This document shows positions 8,850-18,143 of a stretch of 64,000 nucleotides of DNA, in pieces. The position numbers were made by a program, and so were the translations under genes. Under the pieces are notes generated by a model. That model did no database searches and was not told where the DNA came from. It saw only the letters and a program-made list of their open reading frames with translations. The stretch lies in the NCBI RefSeq assembly GCF_009932335.1, contig NZ_BLJF01000001.1, positions 3,224,001-3,288,000 on the forward strand, in the 5' to 3' direction. Numbering within the stretch: the first letter of the stretch is position 1; each line of letters opens with the position of its first letter. This DNA comes from Pseudomonas asiatica. GTDB taxonomy: Bacteria > Pseudomonadota > Gammaproteobacteria > Pseudomonadales > Pseudomonadaceae.

Positions 8850-11800
8850 TCAGGCATCGACCATGGCCATGGCCTCCTCCACGTCGACGGCAACCAGACG
8901 TGAACAGCCCGGTTCATGCATGGTCACCCCCATCAACTGATCCGCCATCTCCATGGCAATCTTGTTATGGGTGATGTAAATGAACTGCACGCTTTCACTC
9001 ATTTCCTTGACCAGACGGGCGTAGCGCCCGACGTTGGCATCGTCCAGCGGCGCGTCGACTTCGTCGAGCATGCAGAACGGTGCGGGGTTCAACTTGAAGA
9101 TGGCAAACACCAGCGCCAATGCGGTCAGTGCCTTCTCGCCGCCGGACAGCAGATGGATGGTGCTGTTCTTCTTGCCCGGTGGCCGCGCCATGATCGTTAC
9201 CCCTGTATCGAGTAGATCTTCGCCCGTCAGTTCCAGATAAGCGCTGCCACCACCGAAAACTTTTGGGAAAAGTGCCTGTAATCCGGCATTTATCTGATCA
9301 AAGGTATCCTTGAAGCGGTTGCGGGTTTCCTTGTCGATCTTGCGAATGACGTTTTCCAGGGTCTCCAGGGCTTCGACCAGGTCGGCGTCCTGGGCGTCCA
9401 GGTAGCGCTTGCGCTCGGACTGCTGCTCGTACTCTTCGATGGCCGCCAGGTTGATCGCCCCCAGGCGCTGGATACGCGCCTCGAGCTGCTCCAGCTCCTG
9501 TTCGGTACCCTGCTCGCTGGCCTCGGCCTCGAGAGTGGCGAGCACACCTTGCAGGTCGTAGCCATCGGCCAGCAACTGCTCCTGCAAGGTCTTGCGCCGC
9601 ACATCCAGGCCTTGGCACTCCAGGCGCAGCTGCTCCAGCTGGCCACGCAGCAATTGGGCCTGCTGCTCGGCCTGGGTACGACGCTTTTCGGCGTCACGCA
9701 GTTCGCGGTCGGCTTCGTCCATGTGCAGGCGGGCCTGGCGCATTTCCTCGTCGACGCTCATGCGCCGCTCCAACAGCTCTTCCAGCTTCAGGCGCAGTTC
9801 TTCCTGCGGGGCCTCGCCCTCTTCCAGGTTCAGGCTCAGTTGCTCCTGGCGCTCGATCAGGCGCGCGGCCTGCTGCTCCAGGCGCTCCAGTGCCTGCCGG
9901 GTGGAGTCGTGCTGGGCACGCAGCGAGCCCAGGCGGACAGCCAGCTGGTGGGCGTGATCCTTGTGCTGGCGGGCCTCCTGGCGCACGCGATCGAGGCTTT
10001 CGCGCAAAGTGTCGCGGCGGGCCATCAACTGCTCGCGCTGCTCGGTGTCCTGGGCCATCAGCTCCAGGGCCTCCTGCAGCAGCAGGCGGGCTTCGCCCAG
10101 TTGCTCATGTTCCAGAGCGCGCTGTTCTTCCAGCTCGGTCAGCTCTTCCTGCAGGCGCCGGCGGCGCAGTTCGACCTGCTCGGCACGTGCGCGGCCAGCC
10201 GACAGGTTGGCCTTCAGCTCGCCATGCAGGCGGCTTTCTTCCTGGGTGCGACGGCGCAGTTGTTCACGCTGTTCTTCAAGGTCCAGCTGCTGCTCGCGCA
10301 GGGCCTGCAGTTGCTGTTCCAACTGCTCCAGCGCCGCTTCCTGCTCCAGTTGCTCCTGGCCGAGGCGCTCGATCTCCTGGCCGCGTGCCAGCACGCCGCC
10401 TTCGGCTTCGCCGCCACGGCGCACCCGCAGGAAGTGTCGGCCAACCCAGTAGCCATCGCGGCTGACCAGGCTCTGGCCTTCACCGAGCGACGCGCGCTGT
10501 GCCAGCGCCTGGGCAAGGTCTTCCACGGGTTTGACGTGGCCTAGCCAGGGCGACAGGTCGACACGGCCTTCGACCTTTTCCAGCAGGCTACCAGGCAGCG
10601 ACGAGCCGGTACCGCTCGCCAGCAGCAAGCGCAACTCGCCCTGCTCCAGGCCGGCAAAATCGAGGTTACCGAGGTCGTCCACCAGTACAGCCTGCAGGTC
10701 GGCGCCAAGCACGGTTTCTACCGCAAGCTCCCAGCCCGGCTCAACCCGCAACCCTTCAGCCAGCCGCGGCCGTTGCGCCAGGCCTTGGCCCTGCAGCCAG
10801 TCCGCAGCACCTGCACCCGGCTCCAGGGCAGCCTGCTGCAAGGCTTCGAGCGAGGCCAGGCGGCCGCCCAGGCGTTGCAGGTCGCCCTGCGCCTGCTGTT
10901 GGGCCTGGGTGGCCTGCTGCAGTTGTTCACGCGCGCCTTCCAGGCGCTCGACCACCTGCTCTTCGGACAACTGCAACTCTTCCAGCAACATTTCGCTACT
11001 GGCCAGCTGCTCGGCCAGTTCGAGCATGGCCGCATCCTGCGGGTCGCTGCCCAGCAGCTCGCGCTCCTCGCCCAGCTTGCGTTGGCGCTCGGCCTGGCGT
11101 TCCAGGCTGGCTTCCAGCTGCTGCAGACGCGCCTGCTGCACTTCGGCCTGGCGGCGCGGCTCGGCGGAACGGCTGTTGAAGCTGTCCCACTGTTCCTGCC
11201 AGCCGTGCATGCCCAGCTCGGCCTCTTCAAGGGCAGCGGCGGCTTCTTCGGCAGCGGCCAGGGTCATTTCCTGCTCGGGTTCGAGCATTGCCAGCTCTTC
11301 GCCCAAGGTAGCCAGCAGGGTGCGGTCGTGCCCGAGGTGCGACTCGGTCTCCAGGCGCGTGCGCTCGGCTTCCTTGAAGTCATCCTGCAACTGGCGCAGG
11401 CGCTGCTGGCCGTGCTGGATGCTCTGCTCGACCCGGGCGATGTCACCGGCCACCGAGTAGAAGCGGCCCTGCACCTGGTTGAAGCGCTCGGACAATTCGT
11501 GATGGCCATCGCGCAAGCGCTCGATGCTGGCATCGGCATTGCGCTGCTCGGCCACCAGCGCCTCATGGGACACATCCTGGTCGCCGATCACCGCCTCGCG
11601 CTGGCGCACCCGTTCGTCCAGATCACGCCAGCGCAAGGCCGACAGGCGCGCCTTCAACTGGCGTTCCTGGGCTTTGTATTCCCGGTACTTCTCGGCTGCC
11701 TGGGCCTGGCGGTGCAGGCGCTCCAGCTGGCGTTCCAGCTCTTCGCGCAGGTCGGTCAGGCGCGCCAGGTTTTCCTGGGTGCGGCGGATGCGGCTCTCGG

Positions 11801-12338
11801 TTTCCCGGCGGCGTTCCTTGTACTTGGAAATACCGGCGGCTTCCTCGATGAAGTTGCGCAGCTCCTCGGGCTTGGCCTCGATCAGCTTGGAGATCATGCC
11901 TTGCTCGATGATCGAGTAGCTGCGAGGCCCCAGGCCGGTGCCGAGGAAGATGTCGGTGATATCGCGCCGGCGGCACTTGGTACCGTTGAGGTAGTAGCTG
12001 TTCTGCCCGTCGCGGGTGACCTTGCGGCGGATCGAGATCTCGGCGTAGGCGGCGTATTCGCCGACCAGGGTGGTTTCGCTGTTGTCGAACACCAGCTCGA
12101 TGCTGGCCTGGCTGACCGGCTTGCGGCCACTGGAGCCGTTGAAGATGACATCGGTCATCGACTCGCCGCGCAGGTTCTTCGCCGAACTTTCGCCCATCAC
12201 CCAGCGCACGGCATCGATGATGTTGGACTTGCCACAGCCGTTGGGGCCGACCACGGCCGCCATGTTGCTGGGGAAGTTGACCGTGGTCGGGTCGACGAAC
12301 GACTTGAACCCGGCCAGGCGAATGCACTTCAGGCGCAT
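8850..12338 (-). CDS. smc: Chromosome segregation ATPase SMC
   Basis: 1162 residues, typical for bacterial SMC. It forms V-shaped dimers that with ScpA/ScpB extrude DNA loops. Walker A is GPNGCGKSN (31-39); two long Gln/Glu/Leu/Arg-rich coiled-coil arms flank a hinge at about 510-640; the C-terminal head has the ABC signature LLSGGEKALTALAL and Walker B FCMLDEVDAPLDDAN. The start ATG is three bases past the stop of the GntR gene, so both may share a transcript. The coding strand's biased composition creates long meaningless open frames on the other strand. Confidence 0.98.
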   Translation of the reverse strand: MRLKCIRLAGFKSFVDPTTVNFPSNMAAVVGPNGCGKSNIIDAVRWVMGESSAKNLRGESMTDVIFNGSSGRKPVSQASIELVFDNSETTLVGEYAAYAEISIRRKVTRDGQNSYYLNGTKCRRRDITDIFLGTGLGPRSYSIIEQGMISKLIEAKPEELRNFIEEAAGISKYKERRRETESRIRRTQENLARLTDLREELERQLERLHRQAQAAEKYREYKAQERQLKARLSALRWRDLDERVRQREAVIGDQDVSHEALVAEQRNADASIERLRDGHHELSERFNQVQGRFYSVAGDIARVEQSIQHGQQRLRQLQDDFKEAERTRLETESHLGHDRTLLATLGEELAMLEPEQEMTLAAAEEAAAALEEAELGMHGWQEQWDSFNSRSAEPRRQAEVQQARLQQLEASLERQAERQRKLGEERELLGSDPQDAAMLELAEQLASSEMLLEELQLSEEQVVERLEGAREQLQQATQAQQQAQGDLQRLGGRLASLEALQQAALEPGAGAADWLQGQGLAQRPRLAEGLRVEPGWELAVETVLGADLQAVLVDDLGNLDFAGLEQGELRLLLASGTGSSLPGSLLEKVEGRVDLSPWLGHVKPVEDLAQALAQRASLGEGQSLVSRDGYWVGRHFLRVRRGGEAEGGVLARGQEIERLGQEQLEQEAALEQLEQQLQALREQQLDLEEQREQLRRRTQEESRLHGELKANLSAGRARAEQVELRRRRLQEELTELEEQRALEHEQLGEARLLLQEALELMAQDTEQREQLMARRDTLRESLDRVRQEARQHKDHAHQLAVRLGSLRAQHDSTRQALERLEQQAARLIERQEQLSLNLEEGEAPQEELRLKLEELLERRMSVDEEMRQARLHMDEADRELRDAEKRRTQAEQQAQLLRGQLEQLRLECQGLDVRRKTLQEQLLADGYDLQGVLATLEAEASEQGTEQELEQLEARIQRLGAINLAAIEEYEQQSERKRYLDAQDADLVEALETLENVIRKIDKETRNRFKDTFDQINAGLQALFPKVFGGGSAYLELTGEDLLDTGVTIMARPPGKKNSTIHLLSGGEKALTALALVFAIFKLNPAPFCMLDEVDAPLDDANVGRYARLVKEMSESVQFIYITHNKIAMEMADQLMGVTMHEPGCSRLVAVDVEEAMAMVDA

Positions 12339-12341
12339 CGG

Positions 12342-13001
12342 TCAGCCTCGGGCCAACGCCGCCAGCACCAGTTCGCAGCTGCGCTGGCCATAGGCGGTGA
12401 GCACCTCGCGAATGCGCGGCAGGTCACGGGCGATCACGGCGTCGAGCAGGCGGGCGAACAGGTCCAGGTAATCGATCATGTTGGCCTGGCGCTGGTCCAG
12501 CGACAGGTAGTAGGCACGGCTCATCGCCGGCTGCAGGTTTTCCACGGTTTCCTGCAGGAAAGGGTTGTCAGCGAACGGATAGGCCGCCCGCATGACCGCG
12601 AAGCTGTCGGCGACGAAGGCCTTGATGTCCAGCTGGTCATGGGCTCGCTGCAGGCGCTGCTGGATCTCCAGGAACGGGCGCAGGTCGGCATCGGTGCGCC
12701 ATTTTTGCGCAACCGCGTTACCCAGCAGGATGTAGAACTCGCCCATCAGTGCACACAGGCTGCGCACACTGCGCTCGTCGAGCTCGGTCACATGGGCACC
12801 CCGGCGCGGCAGGATCGCCACCAGGTGGCGGCGTTCGAGGATCAGCAGCGCCTCGCGCACCGAGCCGCGGCTGACGTTGAGTGCCTGGGTGACCTTCTGC
12901 TCCTGGATACGCTCGCCTGGCGCCAGCTCGCCACGGATGATGCGTTCGGCCAGGTAATCGGCAATCTGCTCGGAGAGGCTGTCCGGGGCCTTGAACGTCA
13001 T
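12342..13001 (-). CDS. GntR-family regulator, FadR/FCD type
   Basis: 219 residues. An N-terminal winged helix (SLSEQIADYLAERIIRGELA, then VSRGSVREALLILERR) is followed by an all-helical FCD ligand domain (about 85-215). It is transcribed away from xdhA, sharing a ~270-bp intergenic region, and ends three bases before smc. The position suggests control of xanthine dehydrogenase, but the palindrome TTGTATACAA typical of the other FadR-type sites in this window was not seen in its own upstream region. The effector is unknown. Confidence 0.9.
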   Translation of the reverse strand: MTFKAPDSLSEQIADYLAERIIRGELAPGERIQEQKVTQALNVSRGSVREALLILERRHLVAILPRRGAHVTELDERSVRSLCALMGEFYILLGNAVAQKWRTDADLRPFLEIQQRLQRAHDQLDIKAFVADSFAVMRAAYPFADNPFLQETVENLQPAMSRAYYLSLDQRQANMIDYLDLFARLLDAVIARDLPRIREVLTAYGQRSCELVLAALARG

Positions 13002-13178
13002 GGTTTTCCTTCAAAATCATTGAACTGGGCACAAGGAGCGGATTGTAGCGTACTTGGCCGCTGATCGCGCAGAGGGGCCTGGCGGTTTATTTGACCTGCA
13101 AGGCAACCACACGCCCGGCGCGTTCTATGCTTGGAATATGGGCAATGTGTGCGGCCGGGCTTGGACATGAGCAATTTC

Positions 13179-13217
13179 TTGACCTTTGAGTCAGAAAAAT
13201 ATTGACCAGCTGGACAG
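13179..13217. promoter_or_regulatory. Candidate regulator boxes upstream of xdhA, one RutR-like
   Basis: TTGACCAGCTGGACAG at 13202-13217 agrees at 12 of 14 informative positions with the E. coli RutR box TTGACCA-NN-TGGTCAA as I remember it. A second related dyad, TTGAC-CTTTGA-GTCAG, is at 13179-13194. Both lie 50-90 bases before the xdhA start. A RutR-like TetR regulator is encoded at 32640. No protein-DNA evidence is available from sequence. Confidence 0.45.
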
Positions 13218-13269
13218 CTCTTGCTTAGAGTCCGCCCAACAACAATAAAACCATTGCGAGGCCATCCCC

Positions 13270-14724
13270 GTGATCCAGTTTCTCGTAAACCAGGAGCTGC
13301 GTAGTGAGCATGCCCTGGACCCGAACATGACGGTGCTGCAGTACCTGCGCGAGCACCTGGGCAAACCTGGCACCAAGGAGGGCTGCGCCAGTGGTGACTG
13401 CGGTGCCTGCACCGTGGTGGTCGGCGAACTGACCCAGGACGACCAAGGCAACGACAGCATCCGCTACCGTAGCCTCAACTCGTGCCTGACCTTCGTCTCG
13501 TCGCTGCACGGCAAGCAACTGATCAGCGTCGAGGGTCTCAAGCACCAGGGCCAGCTGCACAGCGTGCAACAGGCCATGGCCGATTGCCATGGCTCGCAGT
13601 GCGGCTTCTGTACACCCGGCTTCGTCATGTCGCTGTTCGCCCTGCAGAAGAACAGCAGCGGCCCCGACCTGCACCAGGCCCAGGAAGCCCTGGCCGGCAA
13701 CCTGTGCCGCTGCACCGGCTACCGGCCGATCCTCGACGTCGCCGAGCAGAGCTGCCGCCAGCCCTGCCGCGACCAGTTCGATGCCCAGCAGGCACAGACC
13801 ATCAGCCGCCTCAAGGCCATTGCCCCAACCCAGACCGGCGAACTGAACAGTGGCGACAAGCGCTGCCTGGTGCCACTGACCGTGGCCGACCTGGCCGACC
13901 TGTACAGCTCGCACCCCGAAGCGCGGCTGCTGGCCGGCGGTACCGACCTGGCACTGGAAGTCACCCAGTTTCACAAGACCTTGCCGGTGATGATCTACGT
14001 AGGCCATGTGGCCGAGCTCAAGCGCATCGAGAAAACCGCCAGCCACCTGGAAATCGGCGCCGCCACACCGCTCACCGACTGCTACGGTGCGCTGAACGAG
14101 GAATACCCGGACTTCGGTGCCCTGCTGCACCGCTTCGCCTCGCTGCAGATCCGCAACCAGGGCACCCTGGGCGGCAATATCGGCAACGCTTCGCCAATCG
14201 GTGACTCGCCACCCCTGCTGATTGCCCTGGATGCGCAGATCGTCCTGCGCCAGGGCGATCGCCAGCGGGTGATGCCACTGGAAGACTACTTCATCGACTA
14301 CCGCATCACCGCCCGCCAGGACAGCGAGTTCATCGAGAAAATCATCGTGCCGCGCGCCACCAGCGATTGGGCGTTCCGCGCCTATAAAGTGTCCAAGCGC
14401 CTGGACGATGACATTTCTGCCGTGTGCGGCGCCTTCAACCTGAGCATCGAAGACGGCGTGGTCAGCGGTGTGCGCATCGCCTTCGGCGGCATGGCGGCAA
14501 TCCCCAAACGGGCCCGTGCCTGCGAAGCAGCGCTACGCGGCAAGCCGTGGAACCAGGCTGCCATCGAGCGCGCCTGCCAGGCCCTGGCGGAAGACTTCAC
14601 CCCGCTCAGCGACTTCCGCGCCAGCAAGGAATACCGCCTGCTGACCGCCCAGAACCTGCTGCGCAAGTACTTCATCGAACAGCAAACGCCGTACATCGAA
14701 ACCCGGGTGACCGCTTATGTCTAA
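13270..14724 (+). CDS. xdhA: Xanthine dehydrogenase small subunit (2Fe-2S/FAD)
   Basis: 484 residues from GTG at 13270, with GAGG ten bases upstream. It carries electrons from the molybdenum site to NAD+. The N-terminal plant-type ferredoxin cluster is GCASGDCGACTVVVG plus a distal cysteine in LNSCLT. The second 2Fe-2S domain has CGFCTPGF and CRCTGYRPI. A flavin domain follows (about 195-370, with LLAGGTDLALEV and TLGGNIGNASPIGDSPP), then the CO-dehydrogenase flavoprotein C-domain. The stop overlaps xdhB by eight bases. Cytoplasmic heterodimer with XdhB. Confidence 0.97.
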   Translation: MIQFLVNQELRSEHALDPNMTVLQYLREHLGKPGTKEGCASGDCGACTVVVGELTQDDQGNDSIRYRSLNSCLTFVSSLHGKQLISVEGLKHQGQLHSVQQAMADCHGSQCGFCTPGFVMSLFALQKNSSGPDLHQAQEALAGNLCRCTGYRPILDVAEQSCRQPCRDQFDAQQAQTISRLKAIAPTQTGELNSGDKRCLVPLTVADLADLYSSHPEARLLAGGTDLALEVTQFHKTLPVMIYVGHVAELKRIEKTASHLEIGAATPLTDCYGALNEEYPDFGALLHRFASLQIRNQGTLGGNIGNASPIGDSPPLLIALDAQIVLRQGDRQRVMPLEDYFIDYRITARQDSEFIEKIIVPRATSDWAFRAYKVSKRLDDDISAVCGAFNLSIEDGVVSGVRIAFGGMAAIPKRARACEAALRGKPWNQAAIERACQALAEDFTPLSDFRASKEYRLLTAQNLLRKYFIEQQTPYIETRVTAYV

Positions 14725-17116
14725 CCATCACGTAGCCAAGAGCCAGGCCGAGATGGCCGAACTGTTCAGCCAAGACCTGACCACCGGGGTCGGCCGCAGC
14801 GTCAAGCATGACAGCGCCGACAAGCATGTGTCCGGCGAGGCGGTGTATATCGACGACCGCCTGGAATTCCCCAACCAGCTGCACGTCTATGCGCGCACCG
14901 CCGACCGCGCCCACGCGCGCATCCTGCGCATCGACACCACGCCGTGCTATGCCTTCGAGGGCGTGCGTATCGCCATCACCCACGAAGACATCCCTGGCCT
15001 CAAGGACATCGGCCCGGTGGTGGCCGGCGACCCGCTGCTGGCCATCGACAAGGTCGAGTTCTTCGGCCAGCCGGTGCTCGCCGTGGCCGCCCGCGACCTC
15101 GACACCGCACGCCGTGCGGCCATGGCCGCCATCGTCGAGTATGAAGACCTGGAACCGGTGCTGGATGTGGTCGAGGCATTGCGCAAGAAGCACTTCGTGC
15201 TCGACAGCCACACCCACCAGCGTGGCGATTCCGCCGCTGCCCTGGCCAGTGCACCGCACCGCATCCAGGGCACCCTGCACATCGGTGGCCAGGAGCACTT
15301 CTACCTGGAAACGCAGATTTCCTCGGTGATGCCCACCGAAGACGGCGGCATGATCGTCTACTGCTCCACGCAAAACCCCACCGAAGTGCAGAAACTGGTC
15401 GCCGAAGTACTCGACGTGCCAATGAACAAGGTGGTGCTGGACATGCGCCGCATGGGTGGCGGTTTTGGTGGCAAGGAAACCCAGGCCGCCAGCCCGGCGT
15501 GCCTGTGCGCCGTGGTGGCGCGCCTGACCGGCCAGCCGACCAAGATGCGCCTGCCACGGGTCGAAGACATGACCATGACCGGCAAACGCCACCCGTTCTA
15601 CGTCGAGTACGACGTGGGCTTCGACGACGACGGGCGCCTGCACGGCATCAACTTCGACCTGGCCGGCAACTGCGGCTACTCGCCCGACCTGTCCGGTTCG
15701 ATCGTCGACCGCGCCATGTTCCACTCCGACAATGCCTACTACCTGGGCGATGCCACCGTGCACGGCCACCGCTGCAAGACCAACACCGCCTCCAACACCG
15801 CCTACCGCGGCTTCGGCGGCCCGCAGGGGATGGTCGCCATCGAGCAGGTGATGGACCACATCGCCCGCCACCTGGGCCGCGACCCGCTGGCGGTGCGCAA
15901 GGCCAACTACTACGGCAAGACCGAGCGCAACGTCACCCACTACTACCAGACCGTCGAGCACAACATGCTCGAAGAGATGACCGCCGAACTGGAAGCCAGC
16001 AGTGACTATGCCGAGCGCCGCGAGTCGATCCGCCGCTTCAACGCCAACAGCCCGATCCTGAAGAAGGGCCTGGCGCTGACCCCGGTCAAGTTCGGTATTT
16101 CGTTCACCGCCACCTTCCTCAACCAGGCCGGTGCGCTGATCCATATCTACACCGACGGCAGCATCCACCTGAACCACGGTGGCACCGAGATGGGCCAGGG
16201 CCTGAACACCAAGGTGGCACAGGTGGTGGCGCAGATCTTCCAGGTCGATTTCAGCCGTATCCAGATCACCGCCACCAATACTGACAAGGTGCCCAACACC
16301 TCACCGACCGCTGCCTCCAGTGGTGCCGACCTGAACGGCAAGGCAGCGCAGAACGCTGCGGAGATCCTCAAGAAGCGCCTGACCGAGTTCGCCGCGCGGC
16401 ACTACCAGGTGACCGAGGAAGACGTCGAGTTCCGCAACGGCCATGTGCGCGTGCGCGACCAGATCGTCAGCTTCGAGCAGCTGGTGCAGCAGGCCTATTT
16501 TGCCCAAGTGTCGCTGTCCAGCACCGGTTTCTACCGCACGCCGAAGATCTACTACGACCGCAGCCAGGCACGTGGCCGGCCGTTCTACTACTTCGCCTTC
16601 GGCGCCGCCTGCGTGGAGGTGGTGGTCGACACCCTGACCGGCGAATACAAGATGCTGCGCGCCGACATCCTGCACGATGTGGGTGATTCGCTGAACCCGG
16701 CCATCGACATCGGCCAGGTGGAAGGCGGCTTCATCCAGGGCATGGGCTGGCTGACCACCGAAGAACTGGTGTGGAACGCCAAGGGCAAGCTGATGACCAA
16801 CGGCCCGGCCAGCTACAAGATCCCGGCAGTGGCGGACATGCCGCTGGATTTGCGGGTAAAGCTGGTGGAAAACCGCAAGAACCCTGAGGACACCGTGTTC
16901 CACTCCAAGGCCGTGGGCGAACCGCCGTTCATGCTCGGCATCGCCGCCTGGTGCGCGATCAAGGACGCCGTGGCCAGCATCGCCGACTACCGCGTGCAGC
17001 CACAGGTGGATGCACCGGCGACGCCGGAGCGGGTGTTGTGGGGTTGCGAGCAGATGCGCAAGGCGGTGGCTGCAGCGCAACCTGCCGAGCCGGAGCTGGA
17101 AACCGTCACCCAGTAA
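14717..17116 (+). CDS. xdhB: Xanthine dehydrogenase large subunit (molybdopterin)
   Basis: 799 residues. It hydroxylates hypoxanthine to xanthine and xanthine to urate at a Mo-pyranopterin. Family blocks are visible: the N-terminal a/b hammerhead domain (about 25-135), MGGGFGGKETQAA in the first Mo-binding domain, AYRGFGGPQG with its substrate-facing Arg, GGTEMGQGLNTK, and the C-terminal GEPPFMLGIA holding the catalytic Glu. The ATG overlaps the end of xdhA. REP elements lie between it and xdhC, yet the gene order xdhABC is kept. Confidence 0.97.
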   Translation: MSNHHVAKSQAEMAELFSQDLTTGVGRSVKHDSADKHVSGEAVYIDDRLEFPNQLHVYARTADRAHARILRIDTTPCYAFEGVRIAITHEDIPGLKDIGPVVAGDPLLAIDKVEFFGQPVLAVAARDLDTARRAAMAAIVEYEDLEPVLDVVEALRKKHFVLDSHTHQRGDSAAALASAPHRIQGTLHIGGQEHFYLETQISSVMPTEDGGMIVYCSTQNPTEVQKLVAEVLDVPMNKVVLDMRRMGGGFGGKETQAASPACLCAVVARLTGQPTKMRLPRVEDMTMTGKRHPFYVEYDVGFDDDGRLHGINFDLAGNCGYSPDLSGSIVDRAMFHSDNAYYLGDATVHGHRCKTNTASNTAYRGFGGPQGMVAIEQVMDHIARHLGRDPLAVRKANYYGKTERNVTHYYQTVEHNMLEEMTAELEASSDYAERRESIRRFNANSPILKKGLALTPVKFGISFTATFLNQAGALIHIYTDGSIHLNHGGTEMGQGLNTKVAQVVAQIFQVDFSRIQITATNTDKVPNTSPTAASSGADLNGKAAQNAAEILKKRLTEFAARHYQVTEEDVEFRNGHVRVRDQIVSFEQLVQQAYFAQVSLSSTGFYRTPKIYYDRSQARGRPFYYFAFGAACVEVVVDTLTGEYKMLRADILHDVGDSLNPAIDIGQVEGGFIQGMGWLTTEELVWNAKGKLMTNGPASYKIPAVADMPLDLRVKLVENRKNPEDTVFHSKAVGEPPFMLGIAAWCAIKDAVASIADYRVQPQVDAPATPERVLWGCEQMRKAVAAAQPAEPELETVTQ

Positions 17117-17129
17117 CTCCGCCGGCCCG

Positions 17130-17253
17130 CTTTTTGTAGGAGCGGCCTTGTGTCGCGAAAGGGCCGCGCAGCGGCCCCAAAAAACTGTACAGCAACATGG
17201 ATTTCTGGGGCTGCTGCGCAGCCCTTTCGCGACACAAGGCCGCTCCTACACAA
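17130..17253. repeat. Inverted REP pair between xdhB and xdhC
   Basis: GTAGGAGCGGCCTTGTGTCG with the GGGCCGC hairpin, then its inverted partner ending in AAGGCCGCTCCTACA. It lies inside the apparent operon and could lower xdhC-guaD expression relative to xdhAB. Confidence 0.9.
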
Positions 17254-17287
17254 AGCGGACCGCGTTGTCCTGAAGAGGATCTGCATC

Positions 17288-18133
17288 ATGCACCAATGGA
17301 TCAACGCCCTCGCCGACCATCAGTCCCGTGGCGAAGCCTGCGTGCTGGTTACCATCATCGAGGAGCGCGGCTCGACCCCGCGCAATGCCGGCTCGAAAAT
17401 GGTCGTCAGCGCCAGCGGCCTGTTCGACACCATCGGCGGCGGCCACCTGGAATACAAGGCCCTGCACATCGCCCGGCAAATGCTCGAAGAGCACCGCACC
17501 ACCCCGCATCTGGAGCGCTTCAGCCTCGGTGCCAGCCTTGGCCAGTGCTGCGGCGGCGTCACTGTGCTGCTGTTCGAGCCCATGGCCGCGGTGCAGGCGC
17601 AGATCGCGGTGTTCGGCGCGGGCCATGTCGGCCGGGCTCTGGTACCCTTGCTCGCCGCGCTGCCCTGCCGGGTGCGCTGGATCGATTCGCGCGAGCAGGA
17701 ATTCCCCGCCCTGATCCCCGACGGGGTGACCAAGGTGGTCAGCGAGGATCCGGTCGACGAAGTGGCAGAGCTGCCGCCAGGCTGCTACTGCATCGTCATG
17801 ACCCACAACCACCAGCTCGACCTGGAATTGACCGCCGCCATTCTCAAGCGCAACGACTTCACCTGGTTCGGCCTGATCGGCTCGAAGACCAAACGGGTCA
17901 AGTTCGAACACCGCCTGCGCGAGCGCGGCTATGACGAGGCCGTGATGGCGCGCATGCGCTGCCCGATGGGCCTGGCCGAGGTCAAGGGCAAGCTGCCCAT
18001 CGAGATCGCCGTGTCCATCGCCGGTGAAATCATCGCCACCTACAACGCCTGCTTCGGCCAGCACGACGCTGCCGCCAATGCCGGCCCCATTGCCCAGTTG
18101 CTGCCGCCCTCCCGGCGCAGCCAAGCCATTTGA
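17288..18133 (+). CDS. xdhC: Xanthine dehydrogenase accessory protein
   Basis: 281 residues from ATG at 17288; an AAGAGGA ribosome site precedes it. XdhC-type proteins bind molybdenum cofactor, protect or sulfurate it, and insert it into XdhB. The N-terminal XdhC_CoxI domain (about 10-75, with EERGSTPRNAGSKM) and the C-terminal Rossmann domain (about 105-245, with FGAGHVGRAL) are both present. CCGGV near residue 90 offers paired cysteines. guaD starts ten bases after the stop. Confidence 0.95.
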   Translation: MHQWINALADHQSRGEACVLVTIIEERGSTPRNAGSKMVVSASGLFDTIGGGHLEYKALHIARQMLEEHRTTPHLERFSLGASLGQCCGGVTVLLFEPMAAVQAQIAVFGAGHVGRALVPLLAALPCRVRWIDSREQEFPALIPDGVTKVVSEDPVDEVAELPPGCYCIVMTHNHQLDLELTAAILKRNDFTWFGLIGSKTKRVKFEHRLRERGYDEAVMARMRCPMGLAEVKGKLPIEIAVSIAGEIIATYNACFGQHDAAANAGPIAQLLPPSRRSQAI

Positions 18134-18143
18134 CGAGTGTGTT

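Noticed and set aside
10773..13064. A 763-codon open frame opposite smc and the GntR gene
   Set aside because: Crosses two real genes, is low-complexity (Leu/Gln/Ala) and has no ribosome site or family match.
13211..13225. Sigma-54-like TGGACAGCTCTTGCTT before xdhA
   Set aside because: GG and GC are separated by nine bases, not ten, which sigma-54 promoters do not tolerate.
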